A stretch of 64,000 bases of DNA from Gonapodya prolifera JEL478 (lineage: Eukaryota; Monoblepharomycota; Monoblepharidomycetes; Monoblepharidales; Gonapodyaceae): assembly GCA_001574975.1 (NCBI GenBank), contig KQ965733.1, positions 189,012 to 253,011 on the forward strand, written 5' to 3'. Made by a program: the position numbers and the translations under genes. The notes below the pieces were generated by a model. It did not search any database. It saw nothing but the letters and a program-made list of their open reading frames with translations, and was not told the DNA's origin. Positions 37,279 through 50,025 of the stretch are shown piece after piece (position 1 is the first letter of the stretch; every line of letters begins with the position of its first letter).

Positions 37279-40200
37279 ATGATGCAGGACGACGAACACT
37301 TGATGGAGAGCTTCGACTTCGCCGCTCCTGAAGAGGAGAATGTCGTCCAAGTCCCTTTATATGCCACATCACAGAGCGGTGCTCTGGTTTATGCCCTGCT
37401 GTCGATTATTTCATTTGGGGTGCTCCCCCTTCTCTCGCTCTCGTCGGGGAATCGTAGCTCCACGTCTTCATACCACGCTGCCCCCCTTGCTTACTTGTAC
37501 ACTCGCATCGCTCGCAAGAAAGTGGGGACAGCAAAGCATCCCAATCATGGGCGGGCGCTCGTGGTGGACGACGATGTTGAGAACGTTGGAAGTTCATCTG
37601 AAGCGTGTGCCTTGTGTCGAAGAAGGGTCGATTTTGCACTTTTGGGTCCTCCCTGGGAGGAAGTGCGGGTACAAAGGACGATGTTGACAAAGGCGACTGG
37701 TGAAAAAAGTGACTTGCACGCGCATTTCTACATTCACCGGAATTTTCGTCATGTCTATGATCCACGACATGGCGTCTTTCGGCAGCGAACTTTGTCCTTG
37801 TCGAGCACACAAGTATCGTCACTTGGACTGTCTGGAGTCGTAGCAATGAATAGACTCGCACTATATGGGGATAACAATATTAACATTCCTATAGCACCAC
37901 TTGGTTCATTGCTTTGGGGGAAGGTGAGCGCTCCCATCTTCACCCGCGTCTTGGACAAATTGCTCACTTGACTTGTCGGCCACTTTCGTCGGTGCAGCTC
38001 ACACACCCTTTTTACATCTTCCAGCTTCTTTCCGTCGTTATCTGGTTGCTGGAAAGCTACACGACATATGCGCTTTTAATCCTCGGGACGAGTGCACTCT
38101 CCATTGGGTATGAATGCTGGCAGACGCGGACAAATGAACAGCGACTGAGATCTTTGGCAGATGTACGGGAAACATCGACCGGTGATGATCCCTCGAAATC
38201 ATTCGATGCGGTTCCTGTCATTCGGGACGGTGTTCTTAGAACTCTGCCATCTACCAATCTTGTCGTCGGCGACGTGGTTGTCCTTTCAAGTTCCAACGAA
38301 CCTGTCGGAGCCAGACCTGCAGAGCTCCCCATCTTTATGGACGCGCTTACTAAATCAGCAGACCTTGTCGTACTCTCGGGAGAAGTTGTTGTCGATGAAT
38401 CATCACTCACGGGTGAAACTATTCCTGTCGTGAAACGGCAAATACCCTCAGAGGCAAACAAGATCCCGCCCGATAGTCTTGAATTCAAGGCCTCTACAAT
38501 CTTCGCGGGGTCGCGCGTTATCTCTATTCGCTCAGATAAGTCCACAACAAAAGCCATGGTTTCCGCGACGGGCTTTGCAAGCGCCAAGGGACAATTGATT
38601 CACACGGTCTTGTTCCCAAAGGTGCTTGGAAGGACGAGGAAGCAACGATTTCGATTGAGCTACAGCAAATTTATCGACTCTCTTTCTCTCGCTTTTTTCC
38701 CCAGGAGGTTGACTGGAAATTTTCGCGAGATTCTCGTAAATTTATCATGATGCTTGGATCAGTCGCGATTGCGGCTGTCATTATTCGTGTCATTGAGGGG
38801 TGAGTTTTGAAACGAGTTGCTTTATCCTTCAACAGAAAACGGACTATTGGTTTTATTGAGGGTAAAGCGTGGAACGCCAGTCTTGATTACCTTGATCAGC
38901 TCGATGGACCTCGTTACCGTTGCGGGTGAGCTGGCCAATGTTCAATGTTCACGCGTCCACTTCATAGACCCACCTGGGCCGTCTAGTTCCACCTGCGCTT
39001 CCAATCATCTTGACTGTCGGAGTTGGGCTCTCTGTTTCCCGGCTGAAGAATCGTAGAGTCTTCACCGTTGACCCACAACGAATCAACTTTGCAGGACGCA
39101 TCGACACGGCTTGTTGGGATAAGACCGGCACTTTAACAGGAAGCTCCATGCTTTTTACTGGGGTTGATTGCTGGTCGAATGGCGACTTTCGTGGTGCATC
39201 ACCCTTGGACGCGTCCGATACTGTGTCACTCAATGCCCAGCACCCAGTATCAATGCGAGTGGTAATGGCAGCTTGCAACTCGCTTTCTCCGGCTCAAGGA
39301 GATATCGTTCGGGGACATCCCTTGGATGTCGAAATGTTTCGGGTGTCTGCAGCAGAAACGGTACAGGGAATTCTTTCCATCGATTGTGACGGGGCCACGC
39401 ACCCGTCCATTATTCGCATCCAATTAAATGCTGAAGCGACTGCGGACTGGCGGCAATGGGATATTATCAAGCGATTTGAATTTGCGTCGCACTTGCAACG
39501 CGAATCGGTTGTCGCAGTAGCGACACCCTCTCTCGCACACTCACAAGTGAAGCGGGCTTTCCTTTTAACAAAAGGTAAGATGTGGTATTGTTGTGTGTAG
39601 TCGGCCAGTGGTTTTTTTTTGTTTCATCTCATTGTTAACCCCTTCTCTGGAAGGCTCCCCCAAATCCGTTTATTCCATCTGCGATCCTTCGAAACGCCCA
39701 TCTGAGACGGATTATATGTCATGTCTGCGACGACATGCTCTTGGAGGCTATTATGTGCTTGCGATTGCTGCTAAGGAGATCCCGCCATCGGTGCTTGAGA
39801 ATGCTCCAACTGCAAATCGCAGTGATATGGAAACTCAGCTTTCGTTTCTTGGGCTTGTTCTCTTTAGGAACAATCTGAAGCCTACATCGGTCAAAACTCT
39901 GGCAACCTTGCAGCAAGGGGGTGTCCGGAACGTGATGATCACCGGCGATGACGTTTGGACAGCAACTTGGGTCGGAATGGAAGTTGACATGATCAAGAGA
40001 GGCACTCCTTTGGTTATTGTTGACTTGCATGAAGGGAAGCCCACGTGGCATGAGCTCCAGAACCATGATAACGACGTCATACACAGAGACATTGCGTCCC
40101 TCCAAAGTTACCTCACGCGGGTGAAACCTGCAGTCGCTGTCCGTGGAGACGCCATCGCGGCACTTGTCGAGCTTGGTCAATTGGAGCACACGGGGAGCAT

Positions 40201-41714
40201 CACGTTTTCCTCAGAGTATACCGAATCCCCTGCTTTAGGCACTTCCCGACTTCTTGATGTATTGCTGGACAAGGTGACCATATGGGCTTCAGTCAAACCT
40301 GATCAGAAAACATTCATTGTTGAGAGGCTCATTTCACGTGGTCGGGTGGTCAGCATGTGCGGTGACGGTAGCTATCGATTTTCAGTTTACCTCCATACAT
40401 CGCATTATTTCCTTGATTTCGAACAGGCACAAACGATTGCGGTGCATTGAAAGCAGCTCATGTTGGGCTCGCACTTTCCAATGCTGAGGCATCAATGGTC
40501 GCACCTTTCACCTCCGGCCAGCTCGATATTGCAAATATGGTAGACCTTGTAAACGAAGGACGCTGCGCCCTCGAAACGTCATTCGCGAGCTTCCGGTACA
40601 TGATATTTTACCCCCTCATTCAACTTACTGTGAGTTTTAAATGTGTGCTGAAGTACGAAAGCAATGCTCAATCTTTTGCCGTGATAATTGGCAGATGGCC
40701 GCAACACTAGCGCGAATGGATTCGTATCTCTCAAACAACCAGTATCTTTTTGATGATGTAAGTAGCTTCTCCCTGGAGTTGTGTTTAATGGCGACACTGT
40801 TCGATTTTCCCTTCCCCTAGACCACAATTGTCTCCGCGCTGGGTTTTTTGATGCTATATACTCTCCCGTCTAGCGGTATGGTGGCAGAAAGACCAACGGA
40901 CAACTTGTTCGCGCCAAGAGTCATTGCAAGTCTTCTTGGACAGCTGACCATTTGGATTCTTGCATTCGCGACTGTTTTGAAGATGATGTTTGACGATGCA
41001 ACTGACAGGGGTGGATGGTTTTGCAGTATCCAAAAGGCTTCGGTGAACCTTGATCCCTCCACGTTCTTCCCTTTAAACAGCAGCGCACCTCCCAATGCGA
41101 CATTCCCGTGCTACGTCATCAATCCAACTACGGACGTGAACCAAGGAGCGCTACTTGTATGTCATGAGAACGTGGTGGTTTGGGTTTTTGGGCACCTGCA
41201 GCTTGCAACAGCGGCTGTCGTGGTGACTCTATCTGCCCGATACAGACGCCCGTTTTGGACCAACCTTCCTTTTACGCTATATGCGCTTCTGATCTCGGTG
41301 TTTCTGATTACCATGTTGCTAGCCCGAGATAAAAGCGCTTGGGGAGCGTTCTTGTCGCGCCTGTTTGGGTTGCGGGATGGGGTTCCGGAATATTTCCGTT
41401 GGAAGCTCTTCTGGATATGGATAGTCGACACCGGCCTGTCAGTTTTGTGGGAGTGGTTTATTGTCGACGGTTTCTTTGGAGGCAAGGGTTGGCAAGAGCT
41501 TTGGAATGGTTCCCGGAAACTGGTACATACCAAGAGGACGCGCACAAGAGCGACCGAGCCTTCAGAGAATGATGAAAGCGTTGTTCGTCAATCATTTACT
41601 CCAAAGACATCACTCAGGAACATATTCGCCACCGCAAGATCCCCAACAGCCCTTGACGATGTCGAGATTGCTCTGCTTCCTCGAAGTACACGCGATGGTG
41701 CCGACGGGTTTTGA
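37279..41714 (+). CDS. P5B-type ATPase (ATP13A2/Ypk9-like polyamine pump)
   Basis: Nine exons (37279-37923, 37998-38621, 38705-38799, 38861-38925, 38987-39574, 39654-40367, 40427-40629, 40695-40757, 40821-41714) give about 1,296 residues. Diagnostic features are THPFYIFQLLSVVIW, SLTGET (about residue 353), the P5B-specific PPALP in M4 (478-482), PQRIN before DKTGT (Asp about 521), VMITGDD and CGDGTNDCGALKAAHVGL. P5B pumps sit in endolysosomal or vacuolar membranes and move polyamines. The N-terminal 150 residues are atypical for the family, with a basic and polar stretch instead of a clear membrane-embedded N-domain, so that part of exon 1 is less certain. Confidence 0.93.
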
Positions 41715-42118
41715 AAGTTGGCAGTCCTTTTATTTACTTGTCATGTCACGTATAAAATGCATGTATGCACAGTCTGCTGTTTCCACGGTCATCATAAAGT
41801 AAAGCAGGGGAGCGGGAAGTAATATGTAATATGCCCATCGGTTTGGGAAAGGTATTTGAACATTTGAACACTTCAAACCATTTCTCACATCACCTACATC
41901 TGTAAATCGACGAGCAGAAGCGCCAACCATCCCCTTTTCAAGACCTGGGCCCCGATAATCACCAAAATCGTCTACAAAGGGCCTTCTCTACCACTCAAAA
42001 GCGCTCCAACAGCTCCTGTGTGAATATTATAAATGATTATGATTGGCACTCGATGAGCAGGATCCAATCGGTATACATGTGCAAGGACGACGATGATCTC
42101 GTCATCTATTCACTCGTG
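41715..42118. other. Intergenic between convergent P5B ATPase and PTAR1-like genes
   Basis: About 400 bp, AT-richer than its surroundings. No gene or clear terminator hairpin was seen. It should contain both 3' ends. Confidence 0.4.
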
Positions 42119-44285
42119 TCATGTAACAACATCTGCAGCCAAGATATCCTTCATATACCTCCACCGCCTGTCGCTCCTAGAGTTATCGTAGTGAGCAACC
42201 ATCAAGTTCAAAACATCACTTCCCCGCCCCGGCCCGCTCTCCCTCCACGCCAGGGAGGCGCCGCACCACACACCGCAACTCCACGCGTACCATTGAGCGG
42301 GATCGCTGCCCCACCGTGCCGGGTCCGGCGAGTCCAGCGTTGGAGCGGTCCCGGGATCCAGCAATGCCTGGTAGGTTGAAACACACCATTGCGCGGTGGC
42401 GGCGAGGGGGTCGGGCGGTGGCGTAGTAGGCGGGTGCGGGTTCAGCGCCGCGTCACGCTTGTCTGATTGAGCCGTGTGTGGTTGCACGGGGGAATACAAG
42501 AAGCACGCGTGTGCAACCCCGCGCACGTGCATCCACGCGGCTTCGTGCGTGGGGTACCGCCGCGCTAGGGTCTTGGCGAATTCGAGGTGCTCTTCTGCGG
42601 CTGCACGTATGGCGGTGGAGGGCGTGGAAGTGGAAGTGGATGTGGAGGGGGAGGGGGAGGGGGAGGTTGCAGTGCCCGTGCCAGTGCGGAGGAGGTGCAG
42701 GACTCGCACAACATGGTGGAAGGCGGACACGTCGGACGGATGCAGCGGGAGGAACGATGTGGAGTGGTGGGATATGTCGGAGAGGAGCTGTGGACGTGGG
42801 TGGGATGAAATGTGGGTTGGGTGTTAGACACGAGACTGTACCAGAACACAAGTGTCGTCGTTCGCTTCGTTCCTCTCGCCCCCTCCGTCACGAAAGTTCA
42901 CGAGCAGAAGTCTGTTCCTTCTTAACCTCACCCGCGCCCCTCTCGCACCAACCCACTCCATCTTAAATCAACATTCGCAACCACACCACACAACACAACC
43001 ACAACACAACACTCACCACCGCATCGTCTCTCGCACCACCGCCACCGACATCACAACCACCCACGGCCCACTGGAGGGCCCACCCTCGATGCCCCCACGC
43101 GAGGTAATTGGAGTGCTTCTTCTCTGCCGCGCGGAGCGTGAGACGGAGTTCGGTGGGTAGGAGGGCGGAGGGAGTGAATGTGGGCAGGTGGAGGTTTTGT
43201 GTGGTGGTGATGGTGGTGAGGAGCCAGCGGCTGAGACGAGGGGAGTGGAGGGGTAGGGGTAGGGGGTTGGAACGGTTGCGAGAACAGTGGTGATGAGATG
43301 TGAGGTGAATGGGACGCAGAACCGCGGAACGAGTTCGACATGGATGCCACGCAGCAAGGCACGTCCAAGTGCCCTCTTGTTTCAGTTTCGTCTTCCTCTC
43401 CTCCCACCATCAGCATCTCACAGCCCTCCAACATTTCATTTCCCCCCGTCGCCAAACCCGACTCTTGACCCTGGCCTGAGAGAAAGTACTTACCGGTACG
43501 ACCACGCGGCGCTGCTTCCCGGATGTCGGGACAGGACGAGTGCTGACGCTGCGAGCTCTTGGTGGGCACTGGCGGTGCGGATGGTGCGTGTGTGGAGGTC
43601 GACGTCATGCTTGGACGGCGGCCCAGGCAGTGAACAGTGGAAGGAGTGGAGGAAGATGCGACGTCGGACGTTCCACGGCGTGGGGTCTTCGGCGTGGACG
43701 AGGAGGAGGAGGAGGGAGGATGACGCGAGGGAGGCGGTTGCTGGAGACGACGGGAAGGGGAGAAAAGAAGAGAAAATTGAATGCGCGTGTCAAGAGCTGA
43801 TGTGGACAGGAACAGGGGGCCAGAAGCGTGACTTGCACGAGTGCAACGCACCGTCTTCACCCAGTTCGCAGACAGGACACGTCGACGGCGCGTTTTCCAA
43901 TGCATGTCCATGTCTCGCTTCTCCTTCTCTGTCTGCGATCGCTACGATTTGCTCCTCCAGCGCGCGCCTTGCCTCCCAAAACCTGGTACGCGCGATGGTG
44001 TAGATCGGTTTCACCAGGGCTAAGGGCACGCCCAGGTTGAGCGACGGCGGAGAGGAAGACGGGTCCGATGCGAGCGCAAACGGCGCGTGCGGGTTGCCGG
44101 GTCGAGATTGGACCGTGTAGAATGGCGGCAGGGGAGCGAATTCTGCGCTGGGGGAGTGGGAGTGTGCTGAGAGTGGACGGGGTGAGGTGCGCATCGGTCC
44201 CAGGCACGCACATGGAGAGAATGTTTTCGTCGAGAATGGCGCACAGAAGCGTGTAGGCATCTCCGGCTGGTGCTGGTTCGTCCAT
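42119..44285 (-). CDS. PTAR1: PTAR1-like protein prenyltransferase alpha subunit
   Basis: Five exons (44212-44285, 43861-44147, 43494-43740, 43017-43230, 42119-42787) encode about 496 residues. Prenyltransferase alpha-type helical repeats are visible: LLVHAEDPTPWNVRRRIF, ALVLSRHPGSSAAWSYRRWLL, AEKKHSNYLAWGHRGWALQW and AKTLARRYPTHEAAWMHVRG. The last three follow the W-x-x-R pattern of the family, and the order matches animal PTAR1, including the N-terminal LGVPLALVKPIY segment. In animals PTAR1 pairs with RABGGTB as GGTase-III, which adds the second prenyl group to Ykt6. A Thr/Ser/Pro simple-sequence insert (about 42625-42690) lies in exon 5. It is divergent from the gene at 44417 with a 131-bp gap. 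Confidence 0.85.
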
Positions 44286-44416
44286 CGCTGCCGCGACTTT
44301 CGGCAGAACGGGAGCTTGACCGCAGGCAAGTTCACCCGCGCTGCTTAGAGTTGTTACCAACTACTACATTACATTTCATTACACTCCACGACCCCGCGAC
44401 TGCACGGACGCGACTC
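44286..44416. promoter_or_regulatory. Shared divergent promoter, PTAR1-like / membrane EF-hand gene
   Basis: 131 bp lie between two start codons on opposite strands. No motif was recognised. Confidence 0.35.
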
Positions 44417-47400
44417 ATGGGCACAGGCAGCGGTGCAGGCGACGCGCTGGCTGCAATGGACTTGGGCCACGCCGCGCGGGGAAAGGCCGCGATTCTCTCT
44501 GCAGTCGAGGCATCCGCAGACCACCTGGACGTGGGCTCGCGCGCGGCGGCGCTGCGGGACGGCGCGACGTCGCTTGTTTTCTTTGTTTTGGGCGCAGTCA
44601 CGGGACTTGCCGTCATGAACAGCGAAAAAGTCGTGCACGCGGCCAGAGACTGGGTCCACCTGTGGGTGGGACATGTACGGGAGGCGGTGGCGAGCGCGGT
44701 CGAGAGGTCGAGGTCGCGCAGGGCCGCTGAGGAGAGAGTGGCTGGCAAGGCGGCAACACATGAAAACGGGGTCGCCGCGGCGGTGGGCGGTGTGGTCACG
44801 AGAAACGATGGTGGTGGTGTGCGACGACATTCCGTCTTGTCGAAGTCGTCTGCGTCCACGTGCACCGACCACGACGACGACTCGGACAACAGCGAGTGCG
44901 AGTGCAGCTGTGGAGAATCCTGCGACTGCGACTCGTGTTACTCAGAGGACGACGATGTGGACGACGAGGACTCGCACACGTCTGGTGAGTCTCAAGACCC
45001 AAGTCCGAGACCTAAGCGGGGGGGGTCGGGCAACGGAGGCCGGCGAGCGCAGCAAGCCCCGGGCCTAAGCGCCACTAGGCGCTGACCGAGGCTGTTCGCC
45101 GGAGGCGAGTGATTCACGCGGAGTGGATTATGCTCTTGCGGAGCGAGGGCACCGAGGTCTAAGCGCCGTTAGGCGCTGACCGAGGATTCTTTCGCGGAGC
45201 GAACCCGAGGCCTAGGCACCGCGAGGGTGTCCACCGATGGCAAATGATCCCCGGAGAGGAATACACTTTTGCGGAGCGAGGACACCGAAGCCTAGGCGCG
45301 ATAGCGCTGACCGAGGCTGTTCGTCGGAGGCGAGTGATCGGCGGAGCGAAATATACCCTTGCGCAAAAGCTTGGCCAGATGACCGAGCTGTCCTCCCTCC
45401 GCCAACCATCTACTTTCCCACCCACGATCCCACACACCCCAGCACCGTCGCCTAATTCCGCCTCACCCACATCCCGCATTCCCCACCACATCACCACCGC
45501 ACCTACCCCTACCAGCGCCACTGCAACGTCCTCCTCTCGCGTCCGCTCACGCTCTCCATCCCCTCTCCACCGCCTCTTGGCACCCGACGAGCCTCTCCCG
45601 CTCCAACAGCTGCACATGGACGATATGCCGCTTTCTCAGCGATCCTCCATCTCCCCACGATCACCCGACACCGACTCTAGTGTGGAACCGTACACGCGGT
45701 GGAGTGACGCGTTCGAAGGAGGGCATGGAAGTGTTCAGGTGCAGATGCAGGCGCAGACGCAGGCGAATGCGAATTCCGAGCACGCTCCCCGTTCAACGTC
45801 AACACACGCGACAGACTTCCCGGACTCTCCCTCCCACCCATCCGCGCCCGACTCTTCTTCCCACTCATCCGCGCCCGCACCCGACGCTGACGCTGCAGAC
45901 TCAGACTCACCCGACATCACGCTTTCCCACGTCACCTCCACCACACCACAGTCCCTCTCGTCCACACTCTCTGACTCGCCCCTCGACCGCGTACTGTCCC
46001 ACAACTCCGCCTCATCCTCTTCCTCCCCCCGCGACGGTGACGCCGTACTCCACCATCTTGACGCGCGCGAGGAGGGTGATTCGACGCGGGAGGAGGCGGA
46101 GGAGGAGCACCAAGCCGAGGAACGGGACGAGGACGAAGAGGAGGAGGACGAGCCGACCCTGGCTGTGGAGGAGGACACTGGGGTGCTTGGAGGTGGGGGT
46201 GATTTGTGAGTTGAAAGGGGGGAGGGTTGGTGGGTTTGGTTTGGTGGTGCGATGGGCGGGGTGTGTGAGTCGGGGTGTAGTGGGAGGCGAGGCGACGGGC
46301 GTTTTGGGAAGTGGTGGTGCAGGAGAGATTTGCACGGATGCGTGTGTTGGCGATCAATACTTTGTTGGAGGAAGGAGCAAGAAATCTTGAAACGGGCGTC
46401 GCACACGGTCACACCTGGAAGCGTGCTGGAGAGAAACACCGCTGGATAGCATAGCATCTCTCTATGGCCATGCCTTCGTTGGGACTGGGTTGCCAGTGCA
46501 CGCCCAAACTTTTCGCGAGAAATTTGCGCTCATCTATCCCACCTTCCCCCCCCCCCCCCCCTTCCGTCATCCCTCTCTCAGCGTCATCCCACCAACCGAC
46601 GCCGACGCGGGCGCGGACGCCGACGACCCTACATCTCCCCTTTCCGAAGCCCCCACGCTTCTCCGCCTGTGCTACGCCGTCGCCGAAGACGCGTCCCGCC
46701 GGCGCGGGCTCGTGCACCGTGGCACGCGTTGCGACGGGTGCGGCGTGACGCCCATCGTGGGCGTGCGGTACAAGTGCATCAATTGCCCAAACTTTGATCT
46801 GTGTGAGGAGTGCGAGGAGAGGGTCGAGGCGGGGGACGGGGTCGTCGAGCCCGGTAGTGGAGGTGGTGCGGGTGGAGCTGGGTGGGAGGAGCAGAAGCAG
46901 GAGCAAGGCGAGGGAGGAGCTAGAGGAGGAGTAGGAGTAGCAATAACAGCAGGTGCAGGAGCAGGAGCAGATGGGGACGACGACCTCCCCCCGGCGATCC
47001 ACCCGCGCACTCACGTGTTCGCCAAGCTCAAGGTGGCGATTCCCCCACTGGCCAATCGTACGGGTGCGCCGGCGGTCGCCAGAGCGTTTTACCCCGGGAG
47101 GCCGTTCTACCACAGCAGAGTCGCCAAGGAGGTTGTCGAGCGGGTCGGGAAGGAGACGCAGTGTGAGTGTGGTGTGTGGTGTGGGAGTGGGCTGTGACTC
47201 TTTTGGAGCGGTTTTCTGCCGGGGAAATTGATGACGAGTTACGTCAATTTCTGGGTGTACAATCACTGAATTGTCTGTCCACCCTCTCCAACAACCCCAG
47301 TTGACCCCGCCGAGCTTTCGTCCTTCTACACTCAGCACCTGTCTCTCTCGACGGATCCTCGGGGCATTTCGCGGGCCACCTTTGCGCAGTGTTTGGGCCC

Positions 47401-48543
47401 GCTAGGCGCCATGCCGCGCAACCTCATCGCCGACAGGGTGTTTCGGTTCTTCGACCGAGACGGAGACGGGTTCATTGGGTTTGAGGAAATGGCCAGGGGA
47501 CTAGGCGTCATGTGCAAGGGGGGACTGGACGAGCGTGTCAAGTGTGGGTGAGACGCTGTGGTGGTTGTGATTGTGCAGGACCTCCGGCACTCACGCGACC
47601 TGACCCTCCAGATGCCTTTCACTCGCACCAGCTAACACCCCATCCGGCGACGGGCGAGCCGACGCTTCTCCCTGCAGACTTGCGGCGCACTCTCACGGCG
47701 TACTTCCTCCTCTCGACCGAGCTTGTTCGGGACGTCGTCAAAACAATGGAGGAGGGCATGATGGAGGGATTCGACGAGGACGCAAGCAAGCCAGTCAGCG
47801 CCGCATTCACCGCAGGAGTGCCCGCAGGGTCTGCTGGACCTGAGGAAGACGACCAGGAGGGAAAGACGTTCGTTCATGAGGATGAGGATCAAGTTGGCGG
47901 ACTTCCACCGCCAGTGGAGACCAGACCCGGTACACCAGCCACACCAGCGTCAATTGGAGGCTCTGCTTGGGGCGATGTGGGAGACCCTGGGTGGAGCGAT
48001 GAGGACGAGTTGGATCGGGAGTCACGGGCGGGTCGCAGAAGGGATAAGGGCAAGGGCAAGGCGCGGGATGTAGACGTAACGAACGGGTCGACGTCTGGGT
48101 CGGCATCCGCGACCGGACTGCCCCCCGCGCGTGCTCCCACTGCAGCTGACCTCCCACCTCGGGCGGCGCCCACACGGCACAACCGGAGCTTGCGCATCTC
48201 TCCCGGAGGTCCCGCTCCAATCCCTGCAAGCGCCAGCGCGGGGTGGACACCGTCATCAGCCTCCTCTGTCAGATATAGCCCGCACCTGTCGGCGAGCCGC
48301 CACCCGGTTGTCCACACTCTGGCGCAGGACGCCATCCGAGAGATGGTGGAAAGGACGTTCCGTAGAGCTGGGTGTGCAGACGGAGAAGGTATGACCGAGA
48401 AGCAGTTTGCAAAGGCGGTTGAGGAGGATGGGAATTTGTTGGCATGGTAAGTTTAAGTTGGTTGCCGTGGGAAAGCTTGGCTGATCAATTTGTTCCTTTG
48501 CGTTGTCGAAACTAGGTTTGAGGCACTAGGAAGCGTGTTTTAA
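44417..48543 (+). CDS. Probable membrane protein with ZZ zinc finger and EF-hands
   Basis: Exons 44417-44984, about 45335-46192, 46497-47162, 47301-47543, 47612-48446 and 48516-48543. In order: a single hydrophobic helix (LVFFVLGAVTGLAVMN, about residue 55); a Cys/Asp-rich patch; a long Ser/Thr/Pro segment and an acidic run; a ZZ finger (CDGCG then CINCPNFDLCEECE); PPLANRTGAP; and an EF-hand loop DRDGDGFIGFEE with flanking helices. Fungal EF-hand/ZZ proteins share the ZZ-to-EF part, and their function is poorly known. Joining 46192 to 46497 is phase-consistent. Joining exon 1 to exon 2 crosses the hairpin repeat at 44996-45366, and its acceptor is a guess, so these could be two genes. Confidence 0.6.
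44996..45366 (+). repeat. Dispersed GC-rich hairpin repeat, multimeric copy C
   Basis: At least three tandem-like units carry the CTAAGCGC or CTAGGCGC start, a hairpin and GCTGACCGAGG. Perfect stems are AGCGCC (45068-45073) with GGCGCT (45078-45083), and AGCGCC (45162-45167) with GGCGCT (45172-45177). Between them lie CGCCGGAGGCGAGTGAT and GCGGAGCGA blocks. It lies in the presumed intron of the EF-hand gene. Confidence 0.8.
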
Positions 48544-48695
48544 TCGGCGTGTAAATGGTGGATTGCACTTTTTGAAGTGAGGTCATCAGCTCATCAATTA
48601 AGAATGCTTCCTTCATCGATTATTGAATGCAAGACAAAAGAAACAATTGAAATCTAGAATACTACCTGCTAATAATTACAAAACCTGCTCATCAT

Positions 48696-49879
48696 TTAAT
48701 CCACCGAGAGGATGGCCGATTCAACCACTTGCAAGCCCCTTCTGCTGAAATCTTTGACCGCCCCGTATATTTTGACCAATGTTCGCACCATTCCGAACAG
48801 AACAACAACCACCACAATGACCAAGCCCAGTCGCGAAGTGCTGCGAGCACCACCGCCACCACCGAGTGACCATCGACCACCTTGCAAAAGAAAAGACGTG
48901 AAGTACAAGCTCACTAAGTCATTCAAGATTATGACGTTAGGACGAGACATACCAGCGTAGTTCCATTCGGGAAAGGGGGATGTCAAAAAACTCAAGAAAA
49001 CTTGTATCGAAGCAAACACCCCGACGAGAAATGCTCCGGCAAGGAAATGGGAGAAATCGATATTGGTCAGCGCGAGTGACTCCGGTCCAAATGACAGTGT
49101 CCGATAGAGCCAATCGTCATCGTCCTCAGTTTCCACCCTCAGAGGCACACCCGCAGTTATGTCTTCTGGAGAATCAAGCACCCAATAACGGAGCACAAGC
49201 TTAGCGGCAAACCCGGAGAGGAAAACGAGGAGAGAGAAAAGGGTAAATGTTACAAGGAAGAGGACGACTGGCAGCAGTTGGAGCATAGTGTCAGGAAAGT
49301 GACCACGGTCCGCCGGTTCGAGGTCAACTCACGTTCGTTCATCACCATCTTTGCCCAAAATGTCCTCTGAAACCGGTATCGATATTTGCATTGATCACAT
49401 TCATAGAACGACTCCTTCTTCTGTGACTTTTCTCGCCATTCGTTGAGGCATTCTGCACAACGGTAGTGAAGACGTATTGCTGCGTGACGAACGCCAGTCT
49501 TGGACGTACCCAGGTGAACATATCGCATCGAGCCCTTGCATTTGCATGGTGATATGAGTCGTCTGTTGTGATCGCGTTTGAGAAACGGTTAGATCTTCAC
49601 CCACATTAGGTCGAATCTGCAGTCATCGTTAACTCACTTTTCTGGTTCATCATCTCTGGACTGAAAGCATATGCGACACAGCGCCAGATCCAAATCGTCT
49701 GACTTGCGAGAGGGGGGGAGAGCAGCTGTGACAGAATCGAAGGATGTCCGGGTTTGATCCTCCTCATTCGCCCGGTCAGGACCTTTACGGTTCCGGAGAG
49801 AGAAGACATGCGTTTCCGTCGGATGCAGTTGGTAAGTCGCCGTTGTGTCGTCCCAGCTCAGCACTTCGTCGTTCATTGT
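48696..49879 (-). CDS. RING-CH (MARCH-type) membrane E3 ubiquitin ligase
   Basis: Five exons (49638-49879, 49510-49562, 49333-49452, 48953-49267, 48696-48880) encode about 304 residues. The RING-CH domain is assembled across three exons: CRICFQSRDDEPE, SPCKCKGSMRYVHLECLNEWR and YECDQCKYRYRFQRT, with the C4HC3 spacing of MARCH and Doa10 proteins. Downstream are hydrophobic segments (VVLFLVTFTLFSLLVFLSG, FLAGAFLVGVFASIQVF, LGLVIVVVVVLFGMV), giving about three or four membrane helices. It should ubiquitinate membrane substrates. The last intron (48881-48952) is a multiple of three and could be retained. Confidence 0.9.
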
Positions 49880-50025
49880 GAAGCAGGTACACAATTACCG
49901 GATAAAAGCACGTAATTTAAGCGAGATCATAACTTCATCTCTCAGTCTTTTCTCCACTCTTCCTCCCTTCCTCTCTACAGTTTAGCGCTACTGGCTCCTC
50001 CCACTACCGAAAACGAAGCAGAAAA

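Noticed and set aside
38816-38860. Short exon in P5B ATPase after an acceptor near 38835
   Set aside because: It gives the wrong phase; a 61-nt intron ending at 38860 joins directly to the segment before PPALP.
43318-43373. Extra PTAR1 exon within the long intron after 43494
   Set aside because: A phase-compatible stretch exists, but joining 43494 directly to 43230 gives the canonical helix WSYRRWLL.
45244-45334. Coding start of the disordered exon at 45244
   Set aside because: The open frame here passes through the dispersed hairpin repeat, so coding is unlikely before about 45335.
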